NCBI RefSeq assembly: GCF_036017035.1
Contig: NZ_JAYXHS010000001.1
Span: 1,488,001-1,552,000 of the forward strand
DNA from: Viridibacterium silvisoli
GTDB lineage: Bacteria; Pseudomonadota; Gammaproteobacteria; Burkholderiales; Rhodocyclaceae
Length of the DNA stretch: 64,000 nt
Direction of reading: 5' to 3'
Of the stretch, positions 9,226 to 16,917 are shown piece after piece (position 1 is the stretch's first letter; each line of letters begins with the position of its first letter). The notes beneath the pieces were generated by a model, which was given only the letters and a program-made list of their open reading frames with translations, was not told where the DNA came from and ran no database searches. Both the position numbers and the translations under genes were made by a program.

Positions 9226-9666
9226 ATGAAGAAATCGACATACTGGCTGCTCTGCCTTCCGATTGCCGTTGGATTCGCATACTTCGGTCCGTCATCAGGG
9301 GATGGCTGGCACTCGGCATGTGCCTGCGTGAGTGCGGAGGCGGAGTTCATCTCATTCGTTGCTGAGAAGGTGCCCGCTTACAAATCGATCTCGGACCGTG
9401 GCTTGGAGTCACTCGATGAAGGGACCGTGGTTGCCGCTTTCCTCGCGCAGATACCGCTTGGCTCTGATTTCGCCACTATCGAAGAGCGGGTCTCAAATCT
9501 GGATAGGGTGTGCAGGGAATCGACGAATCTCTATCGATGCGAGTACTGGCTTCAGGCCAATAGCACCTCCCAGCGCGGTTACTCAGTTGCCTTTCATCTC
9601 TCGGACGACAAGCATCTGACGTCCATCGAGGCGCGGAGAATAGTCAGGGAGAATGCGAGCAGTTAA
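9226..9666 (+). CDS. Small exported hypothetical protein
   Basis: A 146-residue protein of no recognised family. I chose the ATG at 9226 over the TTG at 9208 because MKKSTYWLLCLPIAVGFAYF makes a good signal sequence or N-terminal membrane anchor. The mature part has four or five cysteines (ACAC, DRVCRES, YRCEYW), suggesting a disulfide-bonded periplasmic protein. It lies between intact entA and a decayed copy of the entA 3' end, and its base composition is less GC-rich than the ent genes, which suggests separate acquisition. Confidence 0.6.
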   Translation: MKKSTYWLLCLPIAVGFAYFGPSSGDGWHSACACVSAEAEFISFVAEKVPAYKSISDRGLESLDEGTVVAAFLAQIPLGSDFATIEERVSNLDRVCRESTNLYRCEYWLQANSTSQRGYSVAFHLSDDKHLTSIEARRIVRENASS

Positions 9667-9724
9667 CGCTCCAGTCCTCGTGAGCATCCGTGGCTTGGTT
9701 TGCATCCGTTGCAACATCGCCATC

Positions 9725-9868
9725 CGCTACCGCTTCGGCATTCCGCTAGGACGCATCGCTCGTCAGAAGACATTGCCCAGACTGTCTGCTTCCTCGCCTA
9801 GGAGAGCGAACGGTGTATCGCCTTGCATGACTTGTGTGTGGATCAAAGGCGACGTTAGAGTCGGTTGA
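9725..9868 (+). pseudogene. Decayed duplicate of the entA 3' end
   Basis: This 144-bp stretch aligns along its whole length with entA 8981-9124. Shared blocks include cgctaccg, ggcattccgct, ggacgcatcgc, gtctgcttcctcgc, cttgtgtgtggat (ttgtgtgtggat in entA) and gcgacgtt, and both end in tga. Single-base gaps put the middle out of frame relative to EntA, so it cannot encode a functional C terminus. The remains read IPLGRIA at the left side of an open frame ending at 9868. It could be a tandem duplication or the scar of an insertion into the entA 3' end. Confidence 0.85.
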
Positions 9869-10046
9869 TCTGAGAAAGCCACGTGAGAATTGCAAGAGTG
9901 GCGAGGGGTCTCGTTGCACACAACTTATCCCCGTGCCCTGCCGCAGCAATGCTAGTAGTTACGCGATTCATCGCGCCCCGACTCATCTGCTAGTCGCACC
10001 GTGCTGTGGCGTTAGGCTTTTAACTGAGAAGAGCTCAGCACGCGAG

Positions 10047-10703
10047 TCAAGGTTGAACGGGGTAGCCGATTTCCTCAGCATCTATGGCGACATCCTGAAT
10101 ATCACGAGATGACGGGAATGCATTCAGCAGTTCGATTGACAGTGGTTCATGAGCCAAGACACGTGAGATTGCATCCAGTGCAACGTCAAGTTCGAAGTAC
10201 TCTTTTGCGAAGGACTGATACGTCGTTGGATCGCCGTCTAATGCTGAAAGCATCCATTCAGAACCATCTGGGTCTTCGCTGTCGTCAGGAAACTCAATTG
10301 AGCCGCGAGACCATGCAGGTTCTCCATTCAGGCACCAGACACAAAATGTAGTGTCCTCCATGTGAAACGCGGGCTCCTGTACCGAACTTGAAAATTGTGG
10401 AGGAACCGCCTCCAATACCCCCGGCCAGATTGATGGGGGTGTCTTGCGCCAAGGTGTCATCGGTGATTCATGATCAAAACCTCGAAGGAAGCAGCCTGAG
10501 GCATCGAAAACAGCGAAGAGGTCATCTCCTGAGCCGTTTCGCATTGATCCCATATGCTCGGTCGGTGACCACTTTGAGTTGAACGAGTAGTAGCGATATT
10601 CCCACTCAGCCTCAAGGATTGCGTCGAGCAGCGCGTAGGCTTGCAGCAAGCGCTGGAGTGCATTTGGCAGAGGAAGGCGGGCTAAGTCGCGTGTCGATAT
10701 CAT
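10047..10703 (-). CDS. Conserved-looking hypothetical protein, 218 aa
   Basis: A cytoplasmic, acidic 218-residue protein without signal peptide or membrane segment. Notable stretches are EWEYRYYSFNSKW, MRNGSGDDLFAVFDASG, GFDHESPMTPW, FHMEDTTFCVWC and DGDPTTYQSFAKEYFE. It looks like proteins annotated only as hypothetical in many proteobacteria; I do not recognise a function. The neighbourhood of small orphan proteins and lower GC is reminiscent of immunity or accessory genes, but no toxin partner is visible. The start at 10703 gives MISTRDLARLPLPNAL. Transcription is opposite to the ent operon. Confidence 0.65.
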   Translation of the reverse strand: MISTRDLARLPLPNALQRLLQAYALLDAILEAEWEYRYYSFNSKWSPTEHMGSMRNGSGDDLFAVFDASGCFLRGFDHESPMTPWRKTPPSIWPGVLEAVPPQFSSSVQEPAFHMEDTTFCVWCLNGEPAWSRGSIEFPDDSEDPDGSEWMLSALDGDPTTYQSFAKEYFELDVALDAISRVLAHEPLSIELLNAFPSSRDIQDVAIDAEEIGYPVQP

Positions 10704-10743
10704 GGATCTATGAGCTCTGCGAGGTGAGGTTTTCTAGTCAGCT

Positions 10744-10977
10744 CACTTTACAGGCTTCCACTGGCCGCGGAGTTGGCGCCTTTCCAACGATATCAGCTGG
10801 GTTTATTTAGGTAGTGACCCTGAAGAATCGGCGCTCTGCGTCTTAGGGCAGTGCATCGACCCTTGGCATTTTGGCTGGCGTGATGCCGCCAGCGAGCCGT
10901 CTCTGTTGTATGGCCGAGGATATTCCACGGCGATGATGTGCTTGTCGCTTGATCCGTACGAGCCCGTGCCGCGCTGA
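10744..10977 (+). pseudogene. Open fragment resembling the C-terminal part of a lost gene
   Basis: Between the hypothetical gene at 10047-10703 and the Sel1 gene lies a 391-bp gap. Within it a 77-codon frame with no plausible start reads HFTGFHWPRSWRLSN, DISWVYLGSDPEES, WHFGWRDAASEPS and ends LSLDPYEPVPR. It is rich in Trp, Tyr and acidic residues and reads like real protein rather than a shadow. The frame is closed upstream by a TAG at 10735-10737. I infer a truncated gene; the family is unknown. Nothing else is recognisable in the gap. Confidence 0.35.
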
Positions 10978-11094
10978 CGTTGAGCACTGTAGAGGCATCG
11001 CGCAAGGCATCGGTGACTCACTTTGAATGCGTGGCTTCATCCTGAAAGTCTCTGGCCGATTGCGCGTTGCGCACTTCCCTGTCGAGAGGCGCTT

Positions 11095-11568
11095 CTATAG
11101 TGCGATTTTTTCGTCGAGCAGACCTCTTGCCTCTTCGCGGCCGGCCTCAGTGATATGGGTCGAGGAGAGGGCGTTTTGCAGGCAGCGCACTGCCCCTGAC
11201 GATGAACGACGAACTCCCGTGCCAGTCAGGTAGAGCTTGGCCAGTTCAAGCGCCGCATCACCGTCACCCATCTCAGCAGCTCGCTCGAACCACTGGAAGC
11301 TCTGACGAAATCTCAAGCGCTCTCTGTAGAGAATTGCAATGTTCGATGCGGCGGCTGAATCGCCTTTGCGGTAGGCGCGCTTGTACCAGTACATTGCTTT
11401 CTCTTTATCCTGAACTGTGCCGATCCCCTCGTCATGAAAGTAGCCGAGGTTGATCATGCAACCATCGAGGCCAAGCGCTACTGCCTGGCTGAACAAGTCG
11501 AATGCTTGCGCAAGCTCTCCTTTGTCCCAGGCATCGAAGGCTTGTTGTTCGATGTTGGCTGTACTCAT
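11095..11568 (-). CDS. Sel1-like repeat protein
   Basis: A 157-residue protein made largely of Sel1/TPR-type helical repeats. Units visible are AFDAWDKGELAQAFDLFSQA, GCMINLGYFHDEGIG, KAMYWYKRAYRKGDSAAASN, QSFQWFERAAEMGDGDAALE and AKLYLTGTGVRRS. Such proteins act as protein-interaction scaffolds; the partner is unknown. I start at 11568 (MSTANIEQQ), which has a GGAA 10 bases upstream; starts at 11595 or 11640 are possible. There is no signal peptide. It lies in the lower-GC accessory patch. Confidence 0.75.
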   Translation of the reverse strand: MSTANIEQQAFDAWDKGELAQAFDLFSQAVALGLDGCMINLGYFHDEGIGTVQDKEKAMYWYKRAYRKGDSAAASNIAILYRERLRFRQSFQWFERAAEMGDGDAALELAKLYLTGTGVRRSSSGAVRCLQNALSSTHITEAGREEARGLLDEKIAL

Positions 11569-11682
11569 GTGCCGATTCCGTTCGAGTTCTGTCATTCGGT
11601 GCGAGGCGTCGAGGTGCAGATGTCCGTTGGCGAAGGCCACGAGTCTATGCGAAACGGTGCTGCATGATGCCGGGGGCCAGGC

Positions 11683-12354
11683 CTACGCGTGGGAGCTCGG
11701 CTCGTCCGCCAACAGTGCCAGCGCCGCAGCGTAGCCGGGCGGCATGGCGAGCGACCAGGCCTGCAAGCCCGGGCGTGGGCTGATGTAGCTGCCGTCGTCT
11801 CGCAGCATTGCCACGGGCATGCCGTTCGCCACGGAGAAGCCGGTGCCGTCGGCCTTGATCATGGCTTCCTTACCGCACCACAGTGCGTAGAAGCGGGCGC
11901 TGTCGCCTGCGCACCAGGCGCGTTCTTCGTCGCTGAAGATCGAGGACGAGAGCGTGTCCAGCGGCGCGGTACTGGCGTGGCGTTCGATGTCGATGCCTAC
12001 GTCGTGCGTGGTGGAGATGGCGATCAATGCGTATTGCCCGCTGTGTGCGACGTTGAAGCGGAGCTGGCTGGCACGTAGCGCGGGTTTGCCGTGAGGGCCG
12101 TATTCAAAACGCAGGGCTGTTGCTTCGCCACCGGTTCGTTCGGCGAGGCGCTGGCGCAAGGCGGCGCGTGTGAGGGCGAAGCGGCGTGCGCTGGTGGGAT
12201 GGTTGTACCAGTTGTGGCGATCCTGCTCGTCCTTGTTGAGGATGGCGAGCGCCTGCGGAAGCCGGTGAGCTTCCTCCTTGATGTCGAGGATAAATACTTC
12301 GAGGGTGTCGGGTGTGCCGGACGGGAGCGCTACGGTCTGCAATGCGATCTGCAT
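11683..12354 (-). CDS. 4'-phosphopantetheinyl transferase, Sfp/EntD class
   Basis: A 223-residue PPTase of the Sfp type. It transfers phosphopantetheine from CoA to carrier-domain serines, here most likely EntB S252 and NRPS S1119. Diagnostic motifs are YGPHGKP, FNVAHSGQYALIAI, the Mg2+-binding VGIDIE and WCGKEAMIKADGTG. It lies directly downstream of the free-standing condensation gene on the same strand, with a palindromic repeat between, so the two probably belong to one unit serving the siderophore NRPS. Confidence 0.92.
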   Translation of the reverse strand: MQIALQTVALPSGTPDTLEVFILDIKEEAHRLPQALAILNKDEQDRHNWYNHPTSARRFALTRAALRQRLAERTGGEATALRFEYGPHGKPALRASQLRFNVAHSGQYALIAISTTHDVGIDIERHASTAPLDTLSSSIFSDEERAWCAGDSARFYALWCGKEAMIKADGTGFSVANGMPVAMLRDDGSYISPRPGLQAWSLAMPPGYAAALALLADEPSSHA

Positions 12355-12519
12355 GATGCTGGGGCGTGACGGAGGGTGGTGGCAGCGTAGCGCAACATAC
12401 TGCGGTGCGGAATGCCTTGCGTCGGCTGGTGCCGTGCGTGCGAGGCGAGAGCGCAGCCGAATCCGGGTTGGGTGCCAGCAATGCGACGTGTATGCAATCG
12501 GCGTGCGTGGGTGACGGCG

Positions 12520-12621
12520 TAGGTCGGAAAAGCGCAGCGCCTTCCGACATCAGGTGGCTCGATGCATGCCAAGCGTGTTTGTACGCCTGGATGTCGGAAG
12601 GCGCTGCGCTTTTCCGACCTA
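12520..12621 (-). repeat. Palindromic repeat, GTCGGAAAAGCGCAGCG family
   Basis: A roughly 100-bp paired element. The left arm aggtcggaaaagcgcagcgc and the right arm gcgctgcgcttttccgacct are reverse complements, and each arm is also near-palindromic with cttccgaca. Copies lie at 16071-16168, 23398-23508 and 40562-40662, always between genes. The rest of 12355-12519 shows no gene. Confidence 0.92.
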
Positions 12622-12627
12622 CCATGT

Positions 12628-13968
12628 TCAGGCGACGGCCCTGTCGCTGAGTGGCAGGTTTGGCAGCAGCGCTGCGAGACTGTCGTTGGCGCCGGTTGTC
12701 GCGAGCGTCCTGAGCCATTGCAGCAGGTCTTCGTGCAGCTCTGCGATGCGCGCCGCGCTGTATGCATTCGGGTTGGCTTCGCTGCGCAGTTGCCATTCCG
12801 AGTTCAGCACGAAGACGCTGATGTTGAGGTCTTTCACCGGGCCGGCGCTGATGGGTTCGATGCGCGATGCGAGTCCGGCGAACTGGGCGCTGCGGTCGAA
12901 GGGCAGGAGGTTCACGGCCTGGTTGAAGCAGTGGCGGCCGATGGCCATGTAGCCGAGGTCCATGCGGATCCAGCCGTAGCGGTAGTAGGTGTGCGGGCGG
13001 ATGGCGCGCATGTTGGTGGCGAGCTGGCCGCTGAGGCTCTGCATGTCGTCGTCGGCGTTGATGCGGATGCTCATGGGCACGATGTTCATCGCCATGCAGG
13101 GCACGCCGAGGGCGGGCGTGCCGAGGCGGTTCATGACGGGCAGGCCGAATGTGAGTTCGCTCTGCCCGGATTGCTTGGCGAGCCACAGGCCGATGGCGGC
13201 GAGCATCCAGCTGCCCCAGTCCTGGCCGCAGCTTTTCGCAGCGGTGCGCAGGGTGTCGATCTCGGCGTTGCTGATGCGCGTGTCGCAGCGATGCAGCTCA
13301 TCGGAGAAGGCTGCGGGTGGCGCGATGGTGGCGGGAGGTGGAGCCTCTTGCTGGTTGGCCAGCCAGAAGGCCTTGTCCTTGTCGAAGCCGCCGTTGGCCT
13401 TGTAGGCCTGCTCGGCCTGCGTGACCTTTTCGAGTGTCCAGTCTGGCAGTGGCAGTAACTGAGATGCGAGCGCTTCGCCCTTGACGCGCGCGCTGTAGCG
13501 CTCGGCGATGAGCTGGCAGACGAGGCCGTAGCCGTAGCCGTCGAGCGCGATGTGGTGCACCTGCAGGTACCAGAGGTGGTGATCGTCGGCGAGCTGCAGG
13601 AGGGCGCTGCGGTAGAGCAGGTCTTCGGTTGGCTTGCACAGCGTGGCGAGGGATTGGGCTATCCAGTTCTGTGCGGCGGTGGCTGGACAGGCTTCGTTGC
13701 GGAAGTCGTGCACGGCGAGCGGCGGCGTGGCGGCTTGCAGCGGAATCTGCCACAGGCCGGTGTCGTCTTCCTCGAAGCGGCGATGCAGGGTGTCGGCGTT
13801 GTTGAGCACTTCGACGACGGTGTCGGAGAGGGCCTTGACGTTGAGCGGGCCACGCAGCGAGATGGTCTCGGCGGTGAGCATGGTGGGGCTCGCGGGCGAC
13901 ATCTTCTGCGCTACCCAGATGCCATATTGGGCGGTGGTGGTGCGGAGGCGTGTGGGAAGAATACTCAT
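12628..13968 (-). CDS. Free-standing NRPS condensation domain
   Basis: A 446-residue protein consisting of one condensation domain and nothing else. The catalytic motif is HHIALDG at 138-144. It is a paralogue of the EntF C domain in this window: shared stretches include HHIALDGYGY, FGLPVMNRLG, PCMAMNIVP, MRAIRPHTYYRY and NLLPFDR. Known stand-alone C domains in catechol siderophore pathways (VibH) join carrier-bound DHB to a free amine. Here it may acylate the second amine of a diamino acid on the NRPS carrier, or a soluble diamine. I start at 13968 (MSILPTRLRTTTAQYGIW), not at 14046, since the extra residues come from the upstream repeat. It is followed by the PPTase gene. Confidence 0.9.
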   Translation of the reverse strand: MSILPTRLRTTTAQYGIWVAQKMSPASPTMLTAETISLRGPLNVKALSDTVVEVLNNADTLHRRFEEDDTGLWQIPLQAATPPLAVHDFRNEACPATAAQNWIAQSLATLCKPTEDLLYRSALLQLADDHHLWYLQVHHIALDGYGYGLVCQLIAERYSARVKGEALASQLLPLPDWTLEKVTQAEQAYKANGGFDKDKAFWLANQQEAPPPATIAPPAAFSDELHRCDTRISNAEIDTLRTAAKSCGQDWGSWMLAAIGLWLAKQSGQSELTFGLPVMNRLGTPALGVPCMAMNIVPMSIRINADDDMQSLSGQLATNMRAIRPHTYYRYGWIRMDLGYMAIGRHCFNQAVNLLPFDRSAQFAGLASRIEPISAGPVKDLNISVFVLNSEWQLRSEANPNAYSAARIAELHEDLLQWLRTLATTGANDSLAALLPNLPLSDRAVA

Positions 13969-14019
13969 GTCGAACCTCTCTGCATCAGTGTTGGTGATGA
14001 CGGGCGTGGGGTGTAGTCC

Positions 14020-14101
14020 GTAGGGTGGGTTCGCGAAGCAACCCACCGCCGTTCGTTGCGCACGATGGTGGGTTGTCGCTTTTGCTCCGAACCCACCCTA
14101 C
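14020..14101 (-). repeat. Palindromic repeat, GTAGGGTGGGTTCG family
   Basis: An 82-bp inverted repeat with arms gtagggtgggttcg and cgaacccaccctac and a further internal acccaccg...cggtgggt-like match. It is the only clear copy of this family here and sits next to another repeat family at 14105-14175, together filling the gap between the esterase gene and the free C-domain gene. Confidence 0.85.
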
Positions 14102-14104
14102 TTT

Positions 14105-14175
14105 CGTCATTCCGGCGAAGGCCGGAATCCAGAGTCGTTGCGTGCGTCTGGATCCCGGCCTTCGCCGGGATGACG
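14105..14175 (-). repeat. Palindromic repeat, CGTCATCCCGGCGAAGGC family
   Basis: Arms cgtcattccggcgaaggccg and the matching ggccttcgccgggatgacg, the same family as 2801-2883 and 5796-5866. It abuts the esterase stop codon and may act as a transcription barrier or 3' end stabiliser. Confidence 0.9.
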
Positions 14176-14178
14176 AGC

Positions 14179-15177
14179 TCACGGTGCGAACGCGAAATCC
14201 ACGACACGTCGCGCACCATGCATCAGCATGTCGTGGTGGTCATGGCCGGCGACGCTCTGGAATTCGAAGCCGAGATTCGGCACCTTGGCTTCGGTCAGCA
14301 CGCGGCCGAACTCGCGCACGTTGTCGACCATGGCGCGGGTCTGCAGGCGTTTCTTCGTGGCTTCGTCCGCAAATTTCTCGGGGTATTGCTCGTCCATGCC
14401 GACGGTGATCATGACCTTGGCTGGCTGCGCGAATTGCAGTGCGGCGACGCGTTGCGGCAGTTGGCGGAGCGCGTAGTTTTCGCCGAACCAGAGGGAGGGG
14501 CTGGCAGCCCAGTAGCGCTGGAAGAACTGTGGCTGGGTCTCCAGGGTGTGCAGGGTGAACAGGCCGCCGTAGGAGAAGCCGAACAGGGTATGGCGCTGCG
14601 GGTCCATCTTGAAGCGCTCGGCGATGACAGGGCGCAGTTCGACGGTCAGGAACTTGAGGAAGCTGGCCGCGCCGCCATGACGTGGCGAGAGGGCATCACC
14701 GGTCTTGGTGCCGGGCGGTAGCTCGGGGGTGTAGTCGAGGGCGCGGCCGTTGACGTCGATGATCTGGCCGTTGGTGTAGCCGATGGCGACGACGAGACCG
14801 GCAGGTTCGTCACCGATCTTGGCGAGGTACTGCGCACTGTCGGTCGGCGATGCCGGGCGGGGGCGCATGAACTCGGTGATGGGGAAGCTGGCGAGACCGT
14901 CGAGCATCCACAGCGTCGGGTAGCCGCTTGCAGGCGCAGCCTTGTGCGGCAGGCCGACGAGGATGCGATAGCGCTGGCCCGTGTACTTCGAGTCGATCTC
15001 GAAGCTGACGCTGCGAGAGAGTTGTGCGGGCTGCCAGCTGGCGGGCAGCGGTGCGAGCGTGCTGTAGTCGGCCGTGGCGGCCTGGGCGAAAGATGTGATC
15101 GGCATGCAGAGTCCAAGGAGGATCGCGCCGCGTCGGGCAAGGCTTGAGAGTCGGGCGAGCGGGGTGGATGAGGGCAT
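14179..15177 (-). CDS. Exported siderophore-esterase-like hydrolase (IroE/Fes family)
   Basis: A 332-residue alpha/beta hydrolase of the putative-esterase (PF00756) family that includes IroE, Fes and BesA. A signal peptide is visible (LARRGAILLGLCMPITSFAQA), so it is periplasmic. The nucleophile is S202 in FGFSYGGLFTLH; YPTLWMLDG and AGHDHHDM (likely catalytic His) are present. The start at 15177 (MPSSTPLARL) is preferred; the longer frame upstream is a shadow. A role in cleaving ester-linked catechol siderophores such as enterobactin is inferred from family and context. A second, related esterase lies at 27089-27994. Confidence 0.85.
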   Translation of the reverse strand: MPSSTPLARLSSLARRGAILLGLCMPITSFAQAATADYSTLAPLPASWQPAQLSRSVSFEIDSKYTGQRYRILVGLPHKAAPASGYPTLWMLDGLASFPITEFMRPRPASPTDSAQYLAKIGDEPAGLVVAIGYTNGQIIDVNGRALDYTPELPPGTKTGDALSPRHGGAASFLKFLTVELRPVIAERFKMDPQRHTLFGFSYGGLFTLHTLETQPQFFQRYWAASPSLWFGENYALRQLPQRVAALQFAQPAKVMITVGMDEQYPEKFADEATKKRLQTRAMVDNVREFGRVLTEAKVPNLGFEFQSVAGHDHHDMLMHGARRVVDFAFAP

Positions 15178-15236
15178 GAATGCGGGGTCCGGGTTGGATC
15201 GGGTGGTGAGCCTGAGGGGTGGGATGCCTGCGCGTA

Positions 15237-16010
15237 TCACTTCGGCGTGAAGTCGCAGGCCTGGTCCGGCGCAGGCGTGCCGAACGCAATACTGATGACG
15301 GGTTGCAGCGTGCCTCCCTGGCGCAGCCAGTAGGCAACGCCGATGTCCTGACGCACGTGGCCGTTGCCGGCCAGCAGCACCACGCCTTGCGCGGCGTAGG
15401 GCGCGATGAGTTGTGCCATCCAGATGTCGCGCGCGACCTGTGCGTTGGTCATGCCGGTGACGAGATTGGCGGGCAGCTTGTTGCAATGCCCTTCGATGAT
15501 CTCTTCGCGCTGCGGGACCAGCACCGCATCAGGCAGCGGCCTGTCGAGGCCACGCGCTTGCATCGTCGCGCTGTCGAAGCTGGCGGCGAAGCCGTTGCGC
15601 ACCACCTGGGTGGCGTCGGCGCGCGAGAGGTTCACGGCGATGATGCGTAGCTGATGGCGTAGCGCGAGTTCGAGGACGGGCTTGTAGAAGTCCCAGTTCC
15701 AGTTCGGCAAGCGCAGGCCGGGCGTGGCGAGAATGCAATCGGCATTGGTGCAGCTTTTCAGGGCAGCGTCGAGTGCGGTCTGGTTCTCGCGGTCGAATTG
15801 CTCCATGCCGATGGCGGGGCGCCAGCCTGCCTCGATGAGGGACTGCAGATAGGCGAAGCGTTCGCGGTGGCCGTCGGCGCTGTCGTGGACTTCACCGAGC
15901 AGCAGGACTTGCGCGCGGTTTGTCGTGAGTGCCTGCGGCGTGGGGCGTGTGCTTGCGCAGCCTGCGAGCAGGGTGATGAGGAACGTGAGAGCGAGGAAGA
16001 ATTTCTTCAT
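15237..16010 (-). CDS. ChaN-family heme-associated lipoprotein
   Basis: A 257-residue lipoprotein. The signal MKKFFLALTFLITLLAGCAS carries a lipobox with the acylated Cys at residue 18. The ChaN/PF04187 fold is indicated by VLLLGEVHDSADGHRE, AIGMEQFDRENQ, YKPVLELA, INAVNLSR-like IIAVNLSR and VVLLAGNGHVRQDIGV. Family members bind heme and are often encoded near heme or iron uptake genes. Here it follows the hmu-tonB operon on the same strand, 172 bp after tonB with a palindromic repeat between, so it may be partly cotranscribed with it. Confidence 0.85.
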   Translation of the reverse strand: MKKFFLALTFLITLLAGCASTRPTPQALTTNRAQVLLLGEVHDSADGHRERFAYLQSLIEAGWRPAIGMEQFDRENQTALDAALKSCTNADCILATPGLRLPNWNWDFYKPVLELALRHQLRIIAVNLSRADATQVVRNGFAASFDSATMQARGLDRPLPDAVLVPQREEIIEGHCNKLPANLVTGMTNAQVARDIWMAQLIAPYAAQGVVLLAGNGHVRQDIGVAYWLRQGGTLQPVISIAFGTPAPDQACDFTPK

Positions 16011-16070
16011 ACAGGTGATGTTCTTGAAGTCCGTGCCGTGAGGTCGGCTCTCCGTGCAAATTCAATCCTA

Positions 16071-16168
16071 TGTCGGAAAAGCGCAGCGCCTTCCGACACC
16101 GGGTGTTCTAACGGGGGCATCCGTGCTTTTGCGTCTGGATGTCGGAAGGCGCTACGCTTTTCCGACCC
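16071..16168 (-). repeat. Palindromic repeat, GTCGGAAAAGCGCAGCG family
   Basis: About 98 bp, arms tgtcggaaaagcgcagcgcc and gcgctacgcttttccgac (one mismatch), in the gap between tonB and the ChaN gene. It probably limits read-through from the hmu operon; that is inference. Confidence 0.9.
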
Positions 16169-16182
16169 ACGAATTCATGGGC

Positions 16183-16917
16183 TCATTCCACGGTGAACCG
16201 TACCGGAAACTCGACCCAGCTTGCGAGCTGCAGATTGCCACGACGCGAAGGGACGAAACGCCACTGGCGTACGGCGCGCTCGGCCGCTTCGTCGAGCAAG
16301 CGGAAGCCGCTGCCCTTGACGATGCGGATCTCGCCGGGGCGACCGTCGGCCTCGGTCCACACGCGGAACAGCACGACGCCGCCGATGCCTTGCTCGCGCA
16401 TGAGCATCGGGTAATCCGGCTTGGGGTTGTATGCGTAGTCGGGGCGGCCTTGTTGCAGCGGGGCTTCCACGGCTGCCACGGGCTCGGCAGGTACGGCGCG
16501 GGCCGTGGCACTGCTGGTGGCGATGCTGGCAGGCGTGGTTGCGGCTGCTACGGGTTCGACGATTGCGGGTGTTGCCGCTGCGGGCGTGAGGGCTGGGCTC
16601 GTTGTTGCCACGGGTGCCGCAGCGCGGGCCGCGATGACGGGCGCTGGCGTGTTGCTGCGTGCGGGTTGTTGCGCTCTGGCAGGTGGGGGCAGGGATGGCG
16701 GCTCTGGCGATTCGAGCGGCGTGCCGGGCAGCAGGTGAACCTGGATCAAGGTGTTGTGCGCGCGCTGCACGAGTGGCGTGATCGAGGCGAGCGGCCACTC
16801 CATGCTCAGCAGCGCGGCGACGATCAGCACATGCAGCAGCGCTGTGACGGCGATGGCCGTGCCCCTGTCTGTCCTGTCGCCCACGCCGCCCTTTGCGCTC
16901 GCCATGATCAGCATCAT
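16183..16917 (-). CDS. tonB: TonB energy-transducing protein
   Basis: A 244-residue TonB. One N-terminal membrane segment (AIAVTALLHVLIVAALLSM) is followed by a long Pro/Ala-rich periplasmic linker (about residues 60-155) and a C-terminal TonB fold: NPKPDYPMLMREQGIGG, GEIRIVKGSGFRLLDEAA, VRQWRFVPSRRG. It transmits proton-motive force to outer-membrane receptors. The start overlaps the hmuV stop by four bases, so it is the last gene of the heme operon and probably serves HmuR. No exbB or exbD is present in the window. Alternative start at Met5 (16905). Confidence 0.93.
   Translation of the reverse strand: MMLIMASAKGGVGDRTDRGTAIAVTALLHVLIVAALLSMEWPLASITPLVQRAHNTLIQVHLLPGTPLESPEPPSLPPPARAQQPARSNTPAPVIAARAAAPVATTSPALTPAAATPAIVEPVAAATTPASIATSSATARAVPAEPVAAVEAPLQQGRPDYAYNPKPDYPMLMREQGIGGVVLFRVWTEADGRPGEIRIVKGSGFRLLDEAAERAVRQWRFVPSRRGNLQLASWVEFPVRFTVE

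Noticed and set aside
12520..12621. CRISPR-like repeats
   Set aside because: The repeated arms are inverted, dispersed across the window and not arrayed with regular spacers.
2801..14175. Insertion sequence ends
   Set aside because: No transposase or target-site duplication is visible; the elements are short non-coding palindromes.
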